Assembly (NCBI GenBank): GCA_051294375.1
Contig: CM119263.1
Location: 10,438,703 to 10,502,702, forward strand
DNA: 64,000 nt
Direction: 5' to 3'
Source: Paraspadella gotoi
Taxonomy: Eukaryota > Chaetognatha
Positions 1 to 10,321 of this stretch are shown here, piece after piece. How positions within the stretch are numbered: position 1 is the stretch's first letter; each line of letters starts with the position of its first letter. The notes below the pieces were generated by a model that saw only the letters and a list, made by a program, of their open reading frames with translations, made no database searches and was not told the origin of the DNA. The translations under genes and the position numbers were made by a program.

Positions 1-2
1 AT

Positions 3-38
<36 letters not shown>

Positions 39-1311
39 ATGTATAATGTATCCAGTAAACAAGCTTCTCTTGAGCTCGGTGTTTAGACAGACTATATTTT
101 CTTACTTACTTTCTTTTTTTTAAAGTTTTTTGTTTGTTCATTCTTTACTACGTATGTATTTATTTTTACGATAATTTCCTTTTTTTTCCTTTTATGACTC
201 AAAATCTAAGGGACGGATTCTTCATATTCATCTACGTCGCTGTCATCGTTCATCTTCGTTCCGTCCTTCATCGTCGTCGTTTGACTTTTGTTTGTTTTGA
301 TTCTTTGTGTTGTTTTCCAACGAGAGGCCGCCACCCGCTATTTCCGAAACTCAGACCAAGAATCGAATCGAGAACTCGCCATCTTTTGTTTGTTTTCGTC
401 GCTTCTTTTGTTTAGTTTTTTTTTTTCAGAATTTTTAAGATTATTTTCTCGCTCTTCTTTATTTCTAATTCTAGGATTGTCGAAAGTTTTCCGAGACGGT
501 CTCGTTGGTCCCATTTTTATTTCTTCCGTTCGTATTAATGTCTCTCTAATAATTTCTAACTAATGTCTAACTAACTCTAACTAATGTCTCTATCCAATCC
601 TCTTTAATAATAACTAAGTAACTTAATTAAAAAAAAAAACCATGAAGCTAAAACTCTTTCGGTTATTTTCTTAGAGAAAAATAAATTCTCATGATACCTG
701 ACAAAACGGCGAAATTAAATCAAACCAAAAAAAAGAACAAAAAAAAAAAAAAACAAAAAAAGCCGCAGTATCTTTTTTTTCCAACGCGTAAGCAGACGAC
801 TTTCCCCAGGTGACGCGGGAATTGGATCTCGAGTTTGTTTGAACAAGAGAAGACACTCGAGACAAATCCGTCGGGACTCAATGGAATCAATGGAATCAAC
901 GGGAACGGGTCCTTGACGCCGGATGAAGAGGCCACGGTTGCCCGGGAGACCAAATCCGGGGGATGACGCGGCTGGGGATTAAAAGAAAAAATTTTTTTCG
1001 AGATTAGAAATATCGGGATTAGGAAAGTCGATAGGTCTTACGAAGGGTGAACGAATATTATTAGTGGGACGTTGAAAACAATTTTAACTTACTGTTGGTC
1101 TGTGGAGAATCTTTTTTCTATATTCTTATTTCTGTAATTTAATCCACGAATTCGTATTACATATTTTCACTTTATATTCGATAAATCTAAAGATTCTTTT
1201 TCAAAAAATCAAAATTATTTATTGTATGTACCTTTTAAAATTATATATTGTCTTTTGTAATTTTTATTGGAATAACCAATTTAAGGGATTACCAAGTTTG
1301 AGATTACGAAC
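1..1311. other. intergenic, AT-rich, with ATTT microsatellite
   Basis: The window opens inside an (ATTT)n run of about 38 bases. The rest is AT-rich with homopolymer T and A tracts. A more GC-rich island at about 780-970 has open frames on both strands but no convincing start or splice pair, so no gene is called. The interval ends at the 940 N gap. Confidence 0.6.
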
Positions 1312-2251
1312 NNNNNNNNNNNNNNNNNNNNNNNNNNNNNNNNNNNNNNNNNNNNNNNNNNNNNNNNNNNNNNNNNNNNNNNNNNNNNNNNNNNNNNNNN
1401 NNNNNNNNNNNNNNNNNNNNNNNNNNNNNNNNNNNNNNNNNNNNNNNNNNNNNNNNNNNNNNNNNNNNNNNNNNNNNNNNNNNNNNNNNNNNNNNNNNNN
1501 NNNNNNNNNNNNNNNNNNNNNNNNNNNNNNNNNNNNNNNNNNNNNNNNNNNNNNNNNNNNNNNNNNNNNNNNNNNNNNNNNNNNNNNNNNNNNNNNNNNN
1601 NNNNNNNNNNNNNNNNNNNNNNNNNNNNNNNNNNNNNNNNNNNNNNNNNNNNNNNNNNNNNNNNNNNNNNNNNNNNNNNNNNNNNNNNNNNNNNNNNNNN
1701 NNNNNNNNNNNNNNNNNNNNNNNNNNNNNNNNNNNNNNNNNNNNNNNNNNNNNNNNNNNNNNNNNNNNNNNNNNNNNNNNNNNNNNNNNNNNNNNNNNNN
1801 NNNNNNNNNNNNNNNNNNNNNNNNNNNNNNNNNNNNNNNNNNNNNNNNNNNNNNNNNNNNNNNNNNNNNNNNNNNNNNNNNNNNNNNNNNNNNNNNNNNN
1901 NNNNNNNNNNNNNNNNNNNNNNNNNNNNNNNNNNNNNNNNNNNNNNNNNNNNNNNNNNNNNNNNNNNNNNNNNNNNNNNNNNNNNNNNNNNNNNNNNNNN
2001 NNNNNNNNNNNNNNNNNNNNNNNNNNNNNNNNNNNNNNNNNNNNNNNNNNNNNNNNNNNNNNNNNNNNNNNNNNNNNNNNNNNNNNNNNNNNNNNNNNNN
2101 NNNNNNNNNNNNNNNNNNNNNNNNNNNNNNNNNNNNNNNNNNNNNNNNNNNNNNNNNNNNNNNNNNNNNNNNNNNNNNNNNNNNNNNNNNNNNNNNNNNN
2201 NNNNNNNNNNNNNNNNNNNNNNNNNNNNNNNNNNNNNNNNNNNNNNNNNNN
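1312..2251. other. assembly gap (940 N), with list of all gaps
   Basis: This is the largest run of N. The others are 2596-2745, 4123-4279, 4578-4789, 5032-5238, 5362-5646, 6457-6466, 7356-7429, 9633-9657, 26497-26521, 26871-26998, 27380-27551, 29179-29188, 29645-29754, 30115-30446, 30539-31082, 45314-45338 and 49599-49616. Many sit inside or beside microsatellites (GTTC, AG, CT). Three are exactly 25 N and two exactly 10 N, which suggests fixed placeholders and not measured sizes. Reading frames that run through the N are artefacts. Confidence 0.98.
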
Positions 2252-2798
2252 TATATAATTAAATTTCAATGGCGAAAAATTTTATGATATTTCAAAATAA
2301 TCACCGATATTTTTTCTTTCTAAGTTAAATATTGTTTTTTTTAATGCATATTTTTAATGTATATAATGCTGTGCATATGACGACACCGTAGGAGGATTTA
2401 TAAGATTTATAAGATTTATACTTGGCAAGTTAACTTTGTACTTTAGGGAAAATCAGGACAAAAAAATAACAATAGAACATCACCAGAAAACAAAATTAAT
2501 CCAAAAATGATCAAGGAATCAATAAACTTGAGGAGAAATATAAACGATTGAGGAAATTCTCTCTTCTCTACCGGGGTCGATCGTGTACGCCTCATNNNNN
2601 NNNNNNNNNNNNNNNNNNNNNNNNNNNNNNNNNNNNNNNNNNNNNNNNNNNNNNNNNNNNNNNNNNNNNNNNNNNNNNNNNNNNNNNNNNNNNNNNNNNN
2701 NNNNNNNNNNNNNNNNNNNNNNNNNNNNNNNNNNNNNNNNNNNNNGTGACGGGTTAACGTCGGCGGAAAGGCGAAGAATGTAAAGTAGTGGGCGACTT

Positions 2799-3060
2799 AG
2801 AACGTGAGATCGACTGGGGCGGAGAATGTGAGAAGGTGAATAATATTCTATGTTTATTACTTACTGAGTTATTACTGACCAATTAGAATATAAGATCGAC
2901 TGGGGCGGAGAATGTGAGAAGGTGAATAATATTCTATGTTTATTACTTACTGAGTTATTACTGATCAATTAGAATATAAGATGGACTGGGGCGGAGAATG
3001 TGAGAAGGTGAATAATATTTTATTTTTATTACTTACTGAGTTATTACTGACCAATTAGAC
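2799..3060. repeat. 86 bp tandem repeat, three copies
   Basis: The phrase GATCGACTGGGGCGG starts at 2808 and 2894, and a one-base variant starts at 2980, giving a constant period of 86. Each unit runs on through GAATGTGAGAAGGTGAATAA and ends near ACCAATTAGA. Copies differ at only a few bases, so the array is young or kept uniform. It begins about 50 bases after a 150 N gap, so more copies may be hidden there. Confidence 0.9.
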
Positions 3061-4062
3061 AGCGTTTTTCGATTTTTCTGTTATGATCTTACGAATCGTC
3101 GTCGTTCCTTCCTCCTTATTGATAAATTAACGTCGTCGTCGTCGTTGTTGTCTTTACAAAAAGCTGGCGAAAAAAAAACTTGGCGTTGTGTTTCGACTTT
3201 CCAATCGCACGCTCCTTTCGCGTGCGCGCTTTCCTCGTTCGTGTGCGCGTCTCTACGCCGAGGGCGTGACCGCGCTTACCTCCATCTTTTATTTACCGGA
3301 AAATACTCTCACCAATTTTTTTTTTGTCGCCGAATATTTTTTTGTCGGTCGGAAAAAGGGATGAGGTAGAAGAGAAGAGGGTGGCGAGTTGGTAGTGCGG
3401 TGGGGAGAGGGACGAGGGAAAACTGAGTCACGTGACTTTTATCAACTTTTAACGAAAAATTTAAATCTGTTATCAAAAATATGAAGAGTTACTTTAAAAT
3501 TTTGACTTTTTATTTTGACATTTTATATATATTTATTCAAGCATAGAGCCCAATGGGAAAATTTCAAAACCAAAAATAGAGTAATTGAATCATAAAGGGA
3601 GGTAATAATTGTGAGAAAATCATTAAAAGGGAAAAAATGAATTAAAAAAAAAGAAAAAAGAAGGAAGAACGAAAGAAAAAGAAAGAATGAAGTTGACGAA
3701 AAAGAAAAGAAAATGTGGTGAGACATCTGGAAAGTTGGTGGAACTGGATTCAAGTATCAGAAAGCGACATTGTGATCCTCGCCTTGGCTTTGTCTCCCGA
3801 CGACATTCATCGCAGTTGCTCGTCTCAATCAATCAGAACTCACATTGCTATGGCCTTCCCACGGATCTCTCGTTTCTGTCCTCGCTCATTTCTTTCCACT
3901 CAAATTAGCACAATAGATTTGAGGCGCCACTTAGCGCCTGATTCATCCTCTGTCGATAATGGAATCGCAGCAGAACCCGACGCCGACGCCGCGGCTGTGC
4001 CGCAGCCTCTGCTGTCACAATCGCCGCAGTTTTTTTTTTACTCGTATGTTTAAAGGATAGGG
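3061..4062. other. GC-richer island with weak coding signals
   Basis: The stretch 3130-3370 is rich in CpG and holds CGT repeats; 3427-3434 carries a CACGTG site. On the plus strand an ATG at 3850 opens a frame to 4053 whose first residues (MAFPRISRFCPRSFLSTQ) are basic and free of acids, like a mitochondrial presequence. A GTATGT donor lies at about 4044. An overlapping frame from the ATG at 3958 is also open. I see no second exon for either frame, so no gene is called. Confidence 0.25.
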
Positions 4063-4081
4063 TGCTAGTGCGTGCGTGCGT

Positions 4082-4317
4082 GTGTTCGTTCGTTCGTTCG
4101 TTCGTTCGTTCGTTCGTTCGTTNNNNNNNNNNNNNNNNNNNNNNNNNNNNNNNNNNNNNNNNNNNNNNNNNNNNNNNNNNNNNNNNNNNNNNNNNNNNNN
4201 NNNNNNNNNNNNNNNNNNNNNNNNNNNNNNNNNNNNNNNNNNNNNNNNNNNNNNNNNNNNNNNNNNNNNNNNNNNNNNNGTTCGTTCGTTCGTTCGTTCG
4301 TTCGTTCGTTCGTTCTT
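4082..4317. repeat. (GTTC)n microsatellite interrupted by a gap
   Basis: GTTC repeats run into a 157 N gap and resume on the other side in the same phase, so the gap is almost certainly inside one long tetranucleotide array. Its true length is unknown. Confidence 0.95.
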
Positions 4318-4429
4318 TCCTTGGTTCCCTCGTTCTCTTTAATGATTTTTCTTCGTTATATTGTTCATTTGATTTGAATTTTTACGCTACGTCGACATCT
4401 TTGACGAGACAAATCTGGAGTAAAATATT

Positions 4430-5719
4430 CGTCGTCGTCGTCGTCGTCGTCGTAATAGTTGTCGTCTTCGCCAGGCTGTTGTCAGAACAACTCGACAGAT
4501 TTCTGGATGACATGAAGTTGTGAAGGGAAAACTTTGATTTTTAAAGATTTTCAGAGAGAGAGAGAGAGAGAGAGAGANNNNNNNNNNNNNNNNNNNNNNN
4601 NNNNNNNNNNNNNNNNNNNNNNNNNNNNNNNNNNNNNNNNNNNNNNNNNNNNNNNNNNNNNNNNNNNNNNNNNNNNNNNNNNNNNNNNNNNNNNNNNNNN
4701 NNNNNNNNNNNNNNNNNNNNNNNNNNNNNNNNNNNNNNNNNNNNNNNNNNNNNNNNNNNNNNNNNNNNNNNNNNNNNNNNNNNNNNNNNCAATTTATAAC
4801 AAATTACGGTTTTTTTAAACAAAAAAAATTCTAAAATTTATAAATCGCCAAATAATACTTTAACTGCATAAGTATAAATACATTCTTTTTAATGAAACTT
4901 ACTCTTTTGTGCGTTTTTTTTTCTCTGTCTCTCTCCCTTTCTCTTTTTCTCTCCGCTCTCTCTCGCCAAATTAATTTTTTTGCTCGAGTTAACTACTTTC
5001 TCCGAAGTCGTCAAAATTAGGACACCCTCTCNNNNNNNNNNNNNNNNNNNNNNNNNNNNNNNNNNNNNNNNNNNNNNNNNNNNNNNNNNNNNNNNNNNNN
5101 NNNNNNNNNNNNNNNNNNNNNNNNNNNNNNNNNNNNNNNNNNNNNNNNNNNNNNNNNNNNNNNNNNNNNNNNNNNNNNNNNNNNNNNNNNNNNNNNNNNN
5201 NNNNNNNNNNNNNNNNNNNNNNNNNNNNNNNNNNNNNNCTTTATTCAACAACAAATTTCTCCGTTTATTCGCCAGATTTCAGTCGACGAATTAGCTGCTC
5301 CCTTTGGAGTCGTAAAAGCCGGCGACTACTGTATTCGCTCTTAACTAAAACTCCCCCCCCCNNNNNNNNNNNNNNNNNNNNNNNNNNNNNNNNNNNNNNN
5401 NNNNNNNNNNNNNNNNNNNNNNNNNNNNNNNNNNNNNNNNNNNNNNNNNNNNNNNNNNNNNNNNNNNNNNNNNNNNNNNNNNNNNNNNNNNNNNNNNNNN
5501 NNNNNNNNNNNNNNNNNNNNNNNNNNNNNNNNNNNNNNNNNNNNNNNNNNNNNNNNNNNNNNNNNNNNNNNNNNNNNNNNNNNNNNNNNNNNNNNNNNNN
5601 NNNNNNNNNNNNNNNNNNNNNNNNNNNNNNNNNNNNNNNNNNNNNNAGAGAGAGAGAGTGTCTCCTTTTCATATGCTAATTCTCGCGCAACCGAAAAGCT
5701 CCGTCTTCTTTTTCAGTCG
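4430..5719. other. microsatellite and gap cluster, no gene seen
   Basis: The interval holds a (CGT)8 run at 4430-4453 and an (AG)n run entering the 4578-4789 gap. A pyrimidine-rich tract lies at 4917-4970, and a C run enters the 5362-5646 gap. An AG run leaves that gap. The flanks are too short to judge coding potential. A minus-strand frame of 85 residues at 5720-5977 follows; it has no support beyond being open. Confidence 0.5.
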
Positions 5720-6131
5720 TCAAAACTGTAAAATTGGATTTTGAGTTGGAACCTCGACGCTTTTGGTTTTTTTTGGAAGGGAATCGATGGTCGGTCGAAT
5801 GAGATTGAGATTTAGTCGACGGAGAGATTGGGATGCGTTTGGGCACGAATCGTTTGATATGAAGAGAGAGAGTTGATTGACTAAATATTTTAAAGAAGGG
5901 TCGCTATGTACTGATTCTACTCGATTCGGGGTTTCCATCACCTTCTTTGATTCTTTGGGAGATCGAGCAACGGACATCTCACATCCCTCGGTTTTTTTTC
6001 GATTAATTTCATTTTCTCATTCTTGCCCAAACGGCAGTCATGACGCGACAGGAAATTTCTGAGGCCAAGTGGCCGAAGAAAAAGACAAAGTAAAGTCATG
6101 CGTGAAAGTTGGTATATAAATTGGTATAAAA

Positions 6132-6262
6132 TTCATGATGCAGTCTTACAAGCCTTTTTTTATAGATAAATTAAAAAAGGAAAAGTCTTTTATTATTTTA
6201 AAGACTTTTCCTTTTTTTAATTTATCTAAAAAAAAAACTGGCTTATAAGACTGCATCAAGAA
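6132..6262. mobile_element. near-perfect hairpin, MITE-like foldback element
   Basis: The left arm starts TTCATGATGCAGTCTTACAA and the right arm, read backwards, starts TTCTTGATGCAGTCTTATAA. The arms stay complementary for about 60 bases each, through GATAAATTAAAAAAGGAAAA, around a loop of about 8 bases. The size (131 bp), AT-rich stem and shared termini fit a miniature inverted-repeat element. I see no clear target-site duplication, so the insertion mechanism is unproven. A long hairpin RNA would form if it is transcribed. Confidence 0.7.
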
Positions 6263-6359
6263 CTTCTCAGACAGAATAATGCCTCTTAAACAAACAATTA
6301 GAGAATAAATATTTTAATAACTAAAATACTTCGTCAATAAGTAAATAATGAAGCTGGTA

Positions 6360-6525
6360 AAAAGATTAGTATAAATTGAAAAAAGATAGTAAAATTTAAA
6401 AAAAGCATAACGATTGTAAAAAAGTAAAAAGTAAAAAAAAGTAAAAAATAAAAAAGNNNNNNNNNNACGATTGTAAAAAAGTTAAAAGTAAAAAAGTAAA
6501 AAGTAAAAAAGTAAAAAGTTTGTAA
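6360..6525. repeat. GTAAAAA-type simple repeat with a false join
   Basis: Degenerate GTAAAAA/GTAAAAAA units surround a 10 N gap at 6457-6466. The sequence just right of the gap repeats sequence found about 60 bases left of it (ACGATTGTAAAAAAGT). This looks like two contig ends that overlap and were joined end to end. Confidence 0.7.
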
Positions 6526-6612
6526 AAATTTTTTTAAATAATGTTTGAATAAGTTGGTATGTGTTGGAATTTTCTGTCCTTTCTTTCCCTTTCTCTTCTT
6601 TATCCAAGACCA

Positions 6613-6650
6613 TTTCCCACTTCCCACTTCCCACTTCCCACTTCCCACTT
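6613..6650. repeat. (TTCCCAC)n 7 bp tandem repeat
   Basis: Five or so exact copies of a 7 bp unit, TTCCCAC, followed by decayed copies. No function is implied. Confidence 0.9.
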
Positions 6651-7229
6651 TTCGGTTTTCAACTTCCCAGTCTCTAACCCTGGAAGATCTCTCTCAAAAC
6701 TTATCACGCACTCCCCTCTCCCCCCCCCACTTGCAGCGTGGCCCAAATGTAAGAGCGTCACTCTGTTGAGAGAAGTCGCGACTTAATGATGCGACTTGGC
6801 AAAGGAAGTGAATGGAAAAAGTCAGGGATTGAGCGAAGGAGTGAGCGGTGAATGGGATGGGTGAGCTATCTAGGGTGGCCGAGGAAGAGGGTTGTGATAG
6901 CTACTATTTGTGGTTGACAACTTAGTACGTGTGAGAAAATGGAAGAAATTAGCTAAAATACGTAGATGTATGAACTTTAACCAAAGACCTCAATCATCGT
7001 TTTGTTCTACTTTTTTTCAATTTTCGACATTTTTAGAAATAAATAACGAATGATCTGTGTTCCACTGTTCGTTGGAAACTTTCTTTAAATTTAATTCGTA
7101 CTTTATGTTTCTTTCATCACAAACGAATTCACGGCGAAGAGCTTTTTATCTGCAGGGAACGTTTTATCAAAACGTTTTATCAAAACGACAAGCTATTCCC
7201 CTGAGACCTTGGACGTGACCTGAGAAAGG

Positions 7230-7440
7230 GAGAGAGAGAGAGATCTCTCTCTCTCTCGTCTCTCTCTCTTCTCCCCTCTCTTCTTCTCTCCTCTCTTCTC
7301 TCTCTCTCTTCATTCTCTTCTTACCCCTTTTCTCTCTGTTATATCTCCTCTCCTTNNNNNNNNNNNNNNNNNNNNNNNNNNNNNNNNNNNNNNNNNNNNN
7401 NNNNNNNNNNNNNNNNNNNNNNNNNNNNNGAGAGAGAGAT
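7230..7440. repeat. AG/CT microsatellite block with gap
   Basis: GA repeats switch directly to CT repeats near 7244, making a short inverted repeat that can form a hairpin. CT-rich sequence then continues into the 74 N gap at 7356-7429, and GA repeats emerge on the far side. This GA-to-CT-to-GA change may be a natural inverted microsatellite or a misjoin. Confidence 0.75.
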
Positions 7441-7949
7441 AAAGAGAGTCATTTACAAATTTCAAAACAATCCATTTTCGTTGAAACCAGTTTACATTCG
7501 TCAAAAATTCTTTGCAGTGAGAATTCTCTCGTGAACCATTTTAAACCAAATTCTTGGGCGTCCTTAATTCTCATGATCAATCGATCATGCATTGAGTTTT
7601 GATCAGCGAATTCTCACATCTCTGTTCAATTGGGTTCAAATACACAACCCAAAAGCCTCGTCCTTTCTCCTTTTCTCGCATTAATTAGAATGAAAGGTTC
7701 CTTCCCCTCCTTCCCCCGTTCCCGAAGGCGGCCCCGACCGCGCATAGAAGACTCGAACCGCGGGGCCAGCCGGGTCAACACCTGCGGCGCCGCGTCTCAG
7801 CTGCGGCGCCGAGAGAATTCATTTCCGGTTTCTCGCGGCGCCTTTTTCCAGGTGGCGCTCGCTCTCGCGTCGCACTCCAATTTCTCCAAGTCAATGAATT
7901 TGGCTTCGTTTGAATGTGAATTTGATTCACGGTTTTTAAAAAAAATATT

Positions 7950-7965
7950 CTCTCTATCTCTCACT

Positions 7966-7999
<34 letters not shown>

Positions 8000-8120
8000 T
8001 TATCTGTCTCTCTCTCTCTCTCACTTTATCTCTCTCTCTCTCTCTTTCTCTCTCGTTCGTTCGTTCGTTCGTTCTTTCTTCTTCTCTTTCCTTATCTTTC
8101 TTTCTTTCTGTTCTTTCTTT

Positions 8121-8151
<31 letters not shown>

Positions 8152-8322
8152 CTCTTTCTTTCCTTTCTTTTCTTTCTTTCTTTCTTTCTGTTCTTTCCTC
8201 TCTTTCTTTTTTTCTTCTTTCTGTCTTTCTGTTTCTTTCTTTCTTTTCTTTCTGCTTTTCTTTCTTTCTTGTCTTTTCTTTCTTTCTTTCTCTTTCTTTC
8301 TTTGCTTTCCCTTTTCTTTCCC
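7950..8322. repeat. 370 base pyrimidine tract: CT, TTCG and CTTT repeats
   Basis: The plus strand is almost purely pyrimidine, passing from (CT)n through (TTCG)4 to (CTTT)n. Long homopurine-homopyrimidine tracts with mirror symmetry can form triplex DNA in vitro. Open frames through it give only Ser/Leu/Phe or Lys/Arg/Glu runs and are not genes. A noisier copy is at 9,980-10,335. Confidence 0.9.
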
Positions 8323-8582
8323 TTTCCACTGAAAAGTGATAGATGGTCGATAACAGAATATAAGCCGGCCTCTTTTTAATTCCTCTAGAACTTTCGACCC
8401 ACCGTTCCTTTCCTTCCTTCACCCTCACTCCCCTCTGCCTACTTTTCCCCTTGCCCTTTTTTTTTCGCTCTTCCGCCCCTTCGTCTCCTCTCCAATTTCC
8501 TCTTCTTTTCGCTATTCATAACATTTGTCCTTCTTTCCCCTCAAGAGGTCATCGAGACTCGACGAGGGTCAGGGATTCCGTC

Positions 8583-8730
8583 ACGTGATCGCCATGGCAG
8601 CCAGCCAGTCGCTGAAGGGTCATTGCAGTCTATCAATAAATCGGAGCCATCGCAGTTTACCATATAGAGCAATCTCTTTGTTTTTTTTTCTTGCATTTTG
8701 TTGTCACGTGATCGAGTCACGTGCTACGTC
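8583..8730. promoter_or_regulatory. CACGTG-containing promoter-like island
   Basis: CACGTG occurs three times: near 8583, 8706 and 8717 (TCACGTGATC and GTCACGTGCTACG contexts). These are palindromic E-boxes bound by bHLH factors of the USF/MAX/MITF type in animals. The first sits about ten bases before a strong-context ATG at 8594. The same sites recur in the noisy copy near 10,730. Transcription is not shown. Confidence 0.35.
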
Positions 8731-8830
8731 GGACTTAGAGACTCCTTTGTTTGATGTCCCCTCGGCGGGGAGAAAGAGAGCTGTTGAAAGCGAATGCCTT
8801 CAAACGAGAATGTTCTTAAAAGAAAATTAA
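8594..8830 (+). CDS. possible small membrane or secreted protein, 78 residues
   Basis: The ATG lies in an excellent initiation context (GCCATGG). The frame stays open for 78 codons. Residues 29-42 (AISLFFFLAFCCHV) form a short hydrophobic stretch that could be a membrane segment, but the first 28 residues are too long and polar for a classic signal peptide. The rest is polar with Arg and Glu near the C-terminus. I recognise no family. In the noisy copy at about 10,603 the same ATG is present but single-base insertions break the frame. That fits read errors there and does not test whether this frame is coding. It could equally be an upstream exon or a chance frame in a promoter region. Confidence 0.28.
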   Translation: MAASQSLKGHCSLSINRSHRSLPYRAISLFFFLAFCCHVIESRATSDLETPLFDVPSAGRKRAVESECLQTRMFLKEN

Positions 8831-9657
8831 AAAAAAAAGGAAAAAAATAGCTTCGAGCGTGAGTCGTTAAAAGAGGAATACGATGAAAAAAATTAATTAG
8901 ATGTAATAAGAAGTCACTTTCATATATTTTAAAAACAATTAGAAGTGCCATTATTTAAGCGTAGTTTCTTGAAGTTAAATTTATTATGATATGATATTGT
9001 TGTTCACAATTTTATATATACTTATTTGGATTAGTTTTAAATTGGACAATTTAGTTTTTAGAAAAAATAGCGAATACGTTGGCAAACAAAAAGCACGAAA
9101 AAGATTAAAAATGTTAAATAGAAAGAGAGAGACTTCAAGTTGACGAGATGGCGCAACTTATGGGGAAGGGGAGAAAAGACCTTGGGAAACGAAATCAATT
9201 TCGCTTTTTATGCTTGTTATAATTTTCAGACCCGAACTCAGACCTGAGCTTGAGACCTGAACTCATAATCTCGAACCCGTACGCGAATCGAATTCGTTAT
9301 ACTAAGGTGAACCTTATTACTAAAAAAATTTATGGAGAGGAAAATGAGAAAATAAAAAAAGGTACAGGAAGAAGAGAAAAATAGTTAAGATTTGTAACCA
9401 AAAAAAATATTTGAACGAATTTATAATTGACAGAATCCATAGACTTTGCAATAACGTTTTTCCCCTTTTTCTTATAAATCAGTGGATAGTTTTTCAATAC
9501 TTTCTTTAATACTCCGTTGATTTCTTGATACAAACATATTCATAACACCCAACCTATTGTGTATCAATCCGCCTCCCTTCTTATCCTTCCGACGCAGACA
9601 GCCTCTCAGACTCGAGAGATGCATCCCTAAAANNNNNNNNNNNNNNNNNNNNNNNNN

Positions 9658-10154
9658 TTTCTCGCCATTATTTATTAGAATGAAAGGGTTCCTTCCCCTC
9701 GCTTCCCCCGTTCCCCGAAGGCGGCCCCGACCGCCTGCATAGACAGTCTCGAACCGCCACGGGGCCCAGCCTGCCGGTCAACAACCTGCGGCGCCCGTCG
9801 TCTCAGCTCGCGGCGCCGAAAGACATCATGTTTCCGGTTTCTCTGCGGCGCCTTTTTCCATGGGCGCGCTCGCTCTCGCGTCGCACTTCTCCCCAAAAAA
9901 AATTTTCTCCAAGTCATATGAATTTGGCTTCGTTGTTGAATGTGAATTTGATCACGCGGATTTCTTAAAAAAAAATATTCTCTCTCATCTCTCGACTCTT
10001 ATCCCTCTCTCTCTCTCTCTCTCACTTTATCTGCTCTCTCTTCTCTCTCTCAACCTTTATCGTCTCTCTCTCTCTCTTCTCTCTCTGTTCGTTCCTGTTC
10101 GTTCGTTCTTTCTTCTTCTCTTTCCTTATCTTTCTTTCTTTCTGTTCTTTCTTT

Positions 10155-10185
<31 letters not shown>

Positions 10186-10275
10186 CTCTTTCTTTCCTTT
10201 CTTTTCTTTCTTTCTTTCTTTCTGTTCTTTCCTCTCTTTCTTCTTTCTTTTCTTTCTTTCTTTCTTTTCTTCGTT

Positions 10276-10321
<46 letters not shown>

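Larger units (their letters stand above)
7671..9632. other. cleaner copy of a 2 kb segment repeated at 9,658
   Basis: This segment is repeated in the same order and orientation just after the 25 N gap, but the second copy is about 8% longer through scattered single-base insertions. This copy is probably the more accurate one. It contains a CpG-rich island (7,700-7,870) with GCGGCGCCG in both orientations, then a pyrimidine tract, then a second GC-rich island with CACGTG sites (8,560-8,760). Confidence 0.8.

Noticed and set aside
1226-2287. Long reading frames through runs of N (also at 30,005-31,300 and 26,796-27,269)
   Set aside because: Nearly all residues are unknown; N runs contain no stop codons by construction.
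7630-8379. 249-codon plus-strand frame
   Set aside because: Two thirds is Ser/Leu/Phe encoded by CT and CTTT repeats; the GC-rich first part has no independent support and no splice pair.
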